Source: Tremella fuciformis (lineage: Eukaryota > Basidiomycota > Tremellomycetes > Tremellales > Tremellaceae). From it: a DNA stretch of 64,000 nt. The translations under genes and the position numbers were made by a program. The DNA lies in assembly GCA_032768795.1 (NCBI GenBank), contig CP136495.1, positions 2,172,501 to 2,236,500 of the forward strand, written 5' to 3'. The notes under the pieces were generated by a model. That model saw only the letters and a list, made by a program, of their open reading frames with translations. It was not told the origin of the DNA and searched no databases. Of this stretch, positions 57,476 to 64,000 are shown piece after piece. The first letter of the stretch is position 1. Every line of letters begins with the position of its first letter.

Positions 57476-60400
57476 TTATTTGGACTTGGCCGTGGCCGTC
57501 TCGAGACCCTGCAGTAGCTTTTCTCTCTCAGCGGCGCTGTCGCAGAACACAAAATAGCGCTGGAAAGGTCAGACAGCTCCCGCTTCTTTCGCACAGTACC
57601 TACTTCAACTGAGTCACCCGCCAACGTCGGAATGCTAAAGCTCCCTTCGGCCTGACTACCGGCGTATTCCGTGAGCACCGGCTCATCGGCGCTGAGGGCA
57701 TGTTTCACGCCGGCATCGTTCGGCGACTGTAGTGTGCGATTAGTTTTCTGGCTTGGACGGGTCAGTCAGACATACCTCAGGATCAACAAATGTCAGCTCG
57801 CCGGGATATAGGCGATACCGGGTCCGTCGCCACGAGCGTTCTTTCTCGGTTTGATAAGTCAAGAACTGCCATCAGCCTCACCAAGTCGTGGTGGTCTGAG
57901 CTCACTCCTTCCAGTAGAGGGGCCCTAGGCTCTTCTACCTCCTCCCGCTTGTCCGGCTCGCTCGCTTCGGTAGAAGTGGCAGGTTCCTCCCGCTTTGGCT
58001 CGTCTAGACTGGGTTCAGAGATGATGCCAGTGGCGGCTAATACCTCAGGCTGGGGGTGATCTTGGGTAGAAGTCGTAGCCTCAGTCGCAGCAAGGGGCTC
58101 GGCGAGTAGAATGGGAGCATCGGTCGTGTCTTCCGCCGTAGTGCTTTCTGTTACCCCTTGTGCGTCGTTGCCCTCAACATCATTGGTCTCGTGCTCCACA
58201 ACATTGTCTGAGGGCTGATCAACAACGAGGTCGGAGAGCGGCCTCTCGGCGACAGGATCACCGCTATCTGGCGGCGTAGCGTAGACCTCATTATCACTGA
58301 CAGGCTCCTCAGGAGCATCCGGGGCCTGCGTCGCCGTGACTCGATTCGAGTCTGCCGCGACGGCTGAGCTTGCCGTGGCTTTCCCTTTGGAGCGAGACCG
58401 CTTAAGAGACAGGCGCTTCACAAGACCTTCCTTGTTCCGATCGAGCTGTCTAAAGTCGAGAGGCGGTACGAGAGACCCCAAACCAGCTATTGAGCGACGG
58501 CGACCATCCCCCGATTCAGTCTTGCGGCTCTGCGAGCCCGCACGCTGTAAGTGTGACTGAGAAGACATGTCCTCCAGGCCGACACTTGGCTTCTCTTCCT
58601 GGGATCCACCAAAGACTTGAGAAAGTCGGCGACCAAGGCCTCGCGAGGTCTGCCGCGCGAGCTGCACGATATCCTGGCTACTTCGGCGGCTGTGCGCGGA
58701 GATCGTCGGTCGTAGTTGCGCTTCACTCTCCTCGTTCTCCACATTTTGAGCTTCACCTTCGTCAGCCGAGCGACTTTGCCCTGATCATCAGCATCCCTAC
58801 CCCTACTCAGAGCCCAGTCAACTCACCGCCTTTGCCCAGGCCGCGGAAGTCAAACTCGCCCACCGATGAGCCGAGAGGGGCAAACGACCTCCTTCGACTC
58901 GCAACGTCTGGGGCAAACTTGATCGACGGCTTCCGCTTCAGCCCCGGCTCCTCTGACATCTTTTCCAGGCCAACAGGCTGTTCTGATCGTTTACCCAGCC
59001 CGCGGAAGTCGAGTTCGCCCACATTCGATCCGAGCGGAGCGAAAGAAGTGCGACGGATCCGCTGATTATCATCCTCGACGCGTTTCGCTGTCCGTGCCGG
59101 TTCTTGGGAGAGATCCGCAAAGCTGATATCTCGCGCCTGCCTTGGCTCCGATGCGGACTGGGTACGGAACAGGCTGGCACCCGGTGCACTACGGCTCGAT
59201 CTTCGTCCCAGCTGGTTCAACTCGAACCCTCCGGCCATCGATCCGAGAGGGGCAAAGGAAGACCGCCGCCCGCCATCGGCGTCTGCGATTTTGACGGAGC
59301 GGGTCCGAGTGAGCGTAGGTTCCGCTGACATCTCATCCAGACCGATCGTCCGCGGTGCGACTTGGGCATTCGACCTAGACCTCGAGAGGGAAAGCGAAAG
59401 CCGGTGGCCAGTCCCATCCTCCTGCGCAGCGCCACTGCGACCGAGCAATGGCATGTCCATCGGCCCGGCGAGCGAGCCCAGCGGGGCAAAGGACGATCGC
59501 CTCGTGTCACGGGCTTGCGGGTGCTTGGATTTCACAGAAGACTTGCGGGTGAGATCAGCACCGACCAGGTCGTCCAATCCCAGGGTCCGCGGCTCGACGT
59601 TGGAGCGAGTGCGTGAGAGGGAGAGGCGCCTAGAGAGCTGAGACTCGCTCTGCCGATGATGAGGAAGCCCCGAGAGATCAAGCTGACCGACAGTCGATCC
59701 TAGCGGGGCGAAGGATCGGCGTCTGGTCGAGTCGGAACGCTTCACCGACCCACCGCGACGGAGCGTCCCCTCTGTCCCTGGCTGGGCGACTGGCTTGTCC
59801 TCGTCCATAACATCGGTCACATTGGAAACGGGATCCTGCGCAAGATGATCCTCTTCCACATTTGATACTTCCTCCAGCGGATCCAGCTCATCTCTGTTGA
59901 TGTGCGCTGGAGCAGGGCCAACGTGCGAGTCATCTCCATCCACCTCGAGGTGGCCCTCGCCTGAGGTCCCGTTTGCTGCGTTCTGCTCCCCATCCGCTTC
60001 CGCAATGTCACTTGTACCGGCCACTACTGCTCCCTCACCTTCCGGCGGGGCAGAGGCCTGCGAGGTCGGATCCTCGCTCTGGGCGAAAGCGCGGATGAGC
60101 GACTCTGGGGCATAGTCCACCGGACCGTTTCCGTCAAAAGAGCCGCTGGATCCCGACGCAAGAGGCGACGCGTCCCTTTCTCTCACCTCCCGCTTTTGTT
60201 CAGCCACAGGAGAGCCCCCAAACGCCCCGCTGGCCGATTTGGACCTGGACAGGGAAAGCGAACGCCTGGGCGGTCGAGCAGCAGGGTCGGCCGCCATGTC
60301 CTCAAAGGTAATGGGCTTCTGGGGCGCTTTGTCCCGTGACATCAGGCGCGCAAGCGAGGAGCGCCGACGCACGCCATTGCCGTTCGCAACGGAAGGGCGT

Positions 60401-60729
60401 GGGGGTGATGCATCGCTGGGCGAGTCGACCTTGTCACGCGCAGCGGGCGGAGCTGCACCTGCCATCGATTGCCGCTTGGGCTTCGTCTTCTGCTTCTTCT
60501 TTCTCGTCACCGGTACAGCATCCGCTGGCCCGTTGGTGGCTGGCGGTGCGCCGATCTGGTAGTTGTCGTCGAACATCTCGACAAAGCGAGACTGCGAGGC
60601 ATTATCCTGCGGCCGCCGGAACAGGCTCTTGGTCCAACCCCCTCCTCCGCCGTCCATCCCCTTGGGCGAAGGGGCTATGCGGCTCCATAGCGACGGGCTG
60701 CTTGTAGCCACTGGGTCGGCGGTCGCCAT
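57476..60729 (-). CDS. RRSSFAPLGS-repeat protein with C-terminal PH domain
   Basis: Unrecognised large, Ser/Arg-rich, mostly disordered protein of about 980 residues. The first exon (58807-60729) encodes 640 residues; a GT-AG intron (about 45 nt) joins it in frame to the second exon, and short introns at about 57,865 and 57,730 and 57,580 lead to the end. The core is a block R-R-x-S-F-A-P-L-G-S followed by xxGxxDxxxLG, repeated five times (a sixth is degenerate, RRRSIAGLGS), with LSLSRSRSN-type basic-Ser segments between. The C-terminus reads FLTYQTEKERSWRRTR, RLYPGELTFVDPE and RYFVFCDSAAEREKLLQGL, a PH-domain-like strand/helix pattern. RRxS sites are candidate kinase/14-3-3 sites. Possibly a membrane-associated cell-polarity or signalling scaffold (inference). 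Confidence 0.8.
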
Positions 60730-61162
60730 GGATGTGCCCAGCCACTGCGTATGGCTATATGTACTGAAGTACCGAACCGAGTTGCAGCTGGGACAGGAGA
60801 GATGGGTGGGAGCGGGGAAGAGGTGGGGAGTTGCCGCTTTATGACATCATGGCAATGGGAGCCCGCTTCATTCCCAGTCACCCTACTTGGACCAGCATTG
60901 GGTTGTAGCATTCCATGCGCTATGCTATATGCAAGACGGCCAGAAGGTGATCCATGAGACTCTCGGACTCGCAGAGAACCCGAATCGAGAGGCACGCTCG
61001 TCAACTGACCAGAGGCGCAATCCGACGAGACCACTCCAGTGTGAACGCTCGTCGTTGCAGGTCCCCGTGGCAATCTGCTCCTTCAGAACAGCTCGACCAG
61101 CCTACATGTACATCGACTAACGACTTGCACGACTACAAACGCCTACACCCGGCCACCCCGTA
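60730..61162. other. Intergenic upstream of the repeat-PH gene
   Basis: A 433-bp gap between the 5' end of the repeat-PH gene and the 3' end of the carbonic anhydrase gene. It should contain the promoter of the former. Nothing specific was recognised. Confidence 0.4.
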
Positions 61163-61760
61163 CTACACAATCCGCCTGACCTTGCCACTCTCCACTTCAT
61201 ACACCCAACCGCTCACCGTCCCCAGTACAGCCTTGTTCTCTTTCAGCTCCTTCACATCGCTCTCAACAGCCCTTTCGAGATCCGGGAATGCCTGGAAATC
61301 ACCCCCAAATCCCTGCTGAACAGCCTCGACTCCCGCAGGGCCCAAGTTCTTCTCCACACGCCCGACGGCGACATCGTCGGTGAAAGTGAGCATGCCGCAC
61401 CCCGTATGTTTCACCAGCAAGATCTCCTGTGTGCCGAGGAGCTGCTGGGAGATGACGACGGAGCGTAGAGCGTCTTTCGCATTGGCGCCGGCATTGCGGA
61501 TGATGTGTGCATCGCCTAGGGCAATGCCGAATGCTGCGGCGGGGTCGATGCGCGCGTCCATACATGTCACTGAGGGTCAGGTCTTGGGAGAGTGACCAGA
61601 CTGCAAGAGATGGGAAGGGCGACGAGAGGGAGGAAGAGGGCAGTCACTACCCACCGACGGTGTACTTCTTAGCTGGAGGCAGCGCCAGATGACCTTGGTC
61701 AAAATGAGCTGCGTAGCGCTCGTTGGATTCGATCAGATTGGTTTGCACGGCGGTAGACAT
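61163..61760 (-). CDS. Beta-carbonic anhydrase (small type)
   Basis: Zinc enzyme interconverting CO2 and bicarbonate. Two exons with an 80-odd-nt intron. The first exon gives MSTAVQTNLIESNERYAAHF and PPAKKYTVG; the second starts TCMDARIDPAAAFGI with the CxDxR motif (first zinc Cys and the catalytic dyad Asp/Arg), then HIIRNAGANA, and ILLVKHTGCGMLTF with the His and second Cys zinc ligands. About 170 residues, typical of the short fungal beta-CA class, distinct from the larger CO2-sensing isoforms. No targeting signal; cytosolic. It is not obviously linked to the sugar genes. Confidence 0.9.
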
Positions 61761-62349
61761 CGTCCTCACTTGAGTTCTTGGTGTGACGAGGCTGGAGGTG
61801 GTGAGTTGAGGCAGGATCGCAGTTTGTGAGAAGGAGACTGGAGCTGCGTAGAGGACTCATCGCGGCTGCCGCGATCATGTGAGGGCAGTGGGCGAGATGG
61901 AGTAGCACAAAGCACGCCATCCTGACCTATCATATCGTATCCAACCTTGACCAGCGCTCAAGCATAAGATCAAGGCCAAGTCGCGCAATGACGACGTTCC
62001 CGGCTGATGGGCGCAACCGGTGCGGCGTATGCCTGTGACATGTTGACGGCATCATCCGGTATTATGAGATCTCAGGACGTTTTGCGATGTCTGTCACAGT
62101 TGTAGTTGTGGGCTGCTCATGATAAAGAGCACTGGCCTCAGATCGGTGATGTGGAGACACCTCAAGGGCACCATTCTCTATCGTTAGTGGGCATCGGACC
62201 GCCAGCCAGACTGGGAGTTCCCCGACTGTGAAGCGTTGGTCTTCGGGTCCGATACTAGAGAATACCCCCTCTAAATAGGAAAATGGCATCCCTCTATGAA
62301 CAACTCCAGATATGTACAACTCCCAACTCGTTTTGTAAAGAGCGGAGGA
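61761..62349. other. Intergenic between carbonic anhydrase and Gfo/Idh gene
   Basis: A 589-bp gap. It holds the carbonic-anhydrase promoter and the 3' end of the Gfo/Idh gene. Open frames on both strands show no family features. Confidence 0.4.
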
Positions 62350-64000
62350 TCACTTGATCCACTTCTCCGCCGCAGCCCTGACCGCCCAAGTCATCTCGTA
62401 TGTGCCCACGGCATCTTCATATCCACACAGAATCCTCTCCTTGCTACCCTTGCCATCGATAACGTCTACGAATGCGTCGATCTCGGTAAAGTAAGCATCG
62501 TCGTCCACCGGAGTGGGGATGAGCACAAGCGAGTCCGAGCCGGGTTGGCGGACATGTAGCTGGGGTGCGCCCGAGGTCCCGAAGGGATTCGAGAGGCTGT
62601 ACCGTCAGCAAGTACGCATGCAGTGATAGATTGGCACGGCAAGCACTCCGAGAAGGGGGATGGCGATGAACAGGGGAGAAAGGGTAAGGCAAGAGGTTGC
62701 GCACATGAGTTGATACCCGTCGGCATATACCTCGAGTTGGGAGGTGTATTCGACTCCATGTAATGCGATGGCATGCAGGAGCATACCGACTCCGCCAGAC
62801 TTGTACTTCCTGTGTAGTCAGTCATTCTTGATCTTTCTCTTATGATCAGGCGAATCGCACCAGGAAGCGGTGGTGGCTCGAGGAATCCGGTCATGTAGCG
62901 GGATCTTGCTCTCGTCAAATCTCAATTTGGTGAGCTGGCCCGGCTTATCTTTGGCCTCCAGGGCGTGACGTCAGCATGAAGCCTGAACGTGGGCGTCTAA
63001 GACAAACGAGATCGTGTTCATGTCCACCTCACCACCGATGAACCGTATCAGATCGACGAAATGGGTCATCTGCTCGATGATGGGGCCTTGAAGGATCGAG
63101 GTCGTCCACCAGTCCTGCAAGTGAGCCATATCCAATCTGCCTCGCCGCGTCGCTTGTCCGTGAGAGCTAAGAGTTGGGAGAGGCCAACGTAACGTACAGT
63201 CTTGACGGCTAGCTCGTACGCCGTGACACAACGAGCGACCACCGCCATACTTCGCATCAGCCGCCTCCCTTCGTGCCTCGCTTCGAGACACTCACACTTG
63301 GAGGTCGTTCTCCTTGATGATTCGTTTGATCTCCTGCGTTGCCTTCAGATACCTCAAGACGTAGCCGATAGATACAGGGCCAGTGTGCTTCTCATTGAGC
63401 GTCCGCGCGACCTCTCGGGCCTCGCCAACGGATTCGGCCATCGAGGGACCGGTAGCAACTGGTTTCTCGAGAAAGATGGGTGTGGTTGGAAAGAGCGAGT
63501 TGAGGGTCAGCTCGAGGTTGCGCGGGGGATGAAGGCCGCCCCGGAAATTGGGAGGCGTGGCGACGAAGATAGCGCTGCGAGTGTGAGGGGCACGAGGAAG
63601 AGTAGGCGAGAGATAGGCAGAACAGGGAAGAGTCTCAGCTCGATCCTGCATGTTCTCCCTGTGTGTCACTCACCTAGGATTTGAAAGCTCCCCCTGCTTG
63701 ACCTTCGCCTCAAAGTCCTCGACAGTGCGAAGGATCACCGTCCCTTCGTAGCTTGCAGCCCACTGCCCAGCGCGTTTCTTCTCCAGCGCGGCCTCGGCTC
63801 GAGGGGGGTCGACCTCGATGACAGCCACGACGTTGAGGCGGGGCCCGAGCTTCATCTCGAGCCGCTTGGTGATGTTCCATGGGCCCTCGGGGGTGCCAAA
63901 CATGGCCTGTGATCATGGGAGAAGGGCGCGGTGAGGTTGTGATGAGAAGCGGGATGAAGCGATCGGACGGGAACGCAGCGTCAGCTCAGGCTTGACCAGG
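62350..64000 (-). CDS. Gfo/Idh/MocA-family oxidoreductase, 5' end beyond the window
   Basis: NAD(P)-dependent sugar or inositol oxidoreductase family (PF01408). From the right edge: a probable acceptor (gatcacag) at about 63,906, then MFGTPEGPWNITKRLEMKLG, NVVAVIEVDPPR (end of the first Rossmann strand pair), ATPPNF, FLEKPVATG with the family Lys of the EKP motif, IGYVLRYLKAT, a segment with QMTHFVDLIRFIGGEVD (catalytic His region), and FTEIDAFVDVIDG, ending AVRAAAEKWIK. The nucleotide-binding Gly motif should be on an exon mostly outside the window. Six or seven exons. Such enzymes oxidise a sugar or polyol C-OH; a link to the sugar cluster is possible but it lies outside it. Confidence 0.85.

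Noticed and set aside
1..64000. tRNA, rRNA, CRISPR or bacterial operon features
   Set aside because: None was recognisable; the sequence is fungal nuclear DNA with spliceosomal introns.

Overview
The window is fungal nuclear DNA. Nearly every gene is cut by several short introns (mostly 40-55 nt, GT-AG, with a CTGAC-like branch point close to the acceptor). GC content is moderate to high. Zn2Cys6 regulators and MFS sugar porters dominate. Intron density and these families suggest a basidiomycete, most likely a tremellomycete-type yeast; no rRNA or housekeeping marker is present to settle the species. All gene models below were spliced by eye from donor and acceptor sites, reading-frame continuity and paralogue comparison.

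Layout. 1-6291 is the 3' part of a Ty3/gypsy chromovirus-type LTR retrotransposon: end of gag, an intact pol with a chromodomain, an intact spliced ANTISENSE gene between pol and the LTR, and a 313-bp 3' LTR. It is inserted in, and cuts off, the 3' part of a cyclase-family hydrolase gene (6292-7267). From 7.6 to 57.3 kb lies a very large carbon-acquisition region. It holds eight MFS sugar porters (here MFS-A to MFS-H), four Zn2Cys6 transcription factors (TF1 to TF4), two type-B carboxylesterases, two alpha/beta-hydrolase-3 enzymes, an amidase, an SDR, an Ldh_2-family dehydrogenase, a sugar-acid dehydratase of the IlvD family, a hexapeptide acetyltransferase and a GH127 beta-L-arabinofuranosidase-type enzyme. 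From 57.5 kb onward the content is ordinary: a low-complexity PH-domain protein with RRSSFAPLGS repeats, a beta-carbonic anhydrase, and a Gfo/Idh/MocA oxidoreductase running off the right edge.

How it may work together (inference). GH127 shares a 673-bp divergent promoter with sugar porter MFS-G. TF4 shares a 172-bp divergent promoter with the sugar-acid dehydratase. SDR, Ldh_2 dehydrogenase and dehydratase are near neighbours, as expected for an oxidative, non-phosphorylative route from a pentose or deoxysugar through a sugar acid. A three-gene cassette (Zn2Cys6 factor divergent from a sugar porter that is followed by an alpha/beta hydrolase) occurs twice in inverted orientation: 19.9-26.5 kb and 50.5-57.3 kb.

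The most unusual observations are: (1) the spliced 511-residue Cys-rich antisense gene inside the retrotransposon; (2) three regulators whose zinc cluster is split by a 21-nt exon, two of them needing a GC-AG intron to make a canonical cluster while a competing in-frame GT-AG intron would make an altered one; (3) five GC-AG introns in all; (4) 4-nt and 10-nt micro-exons in two transporters; (5) the repeat-PH protein.
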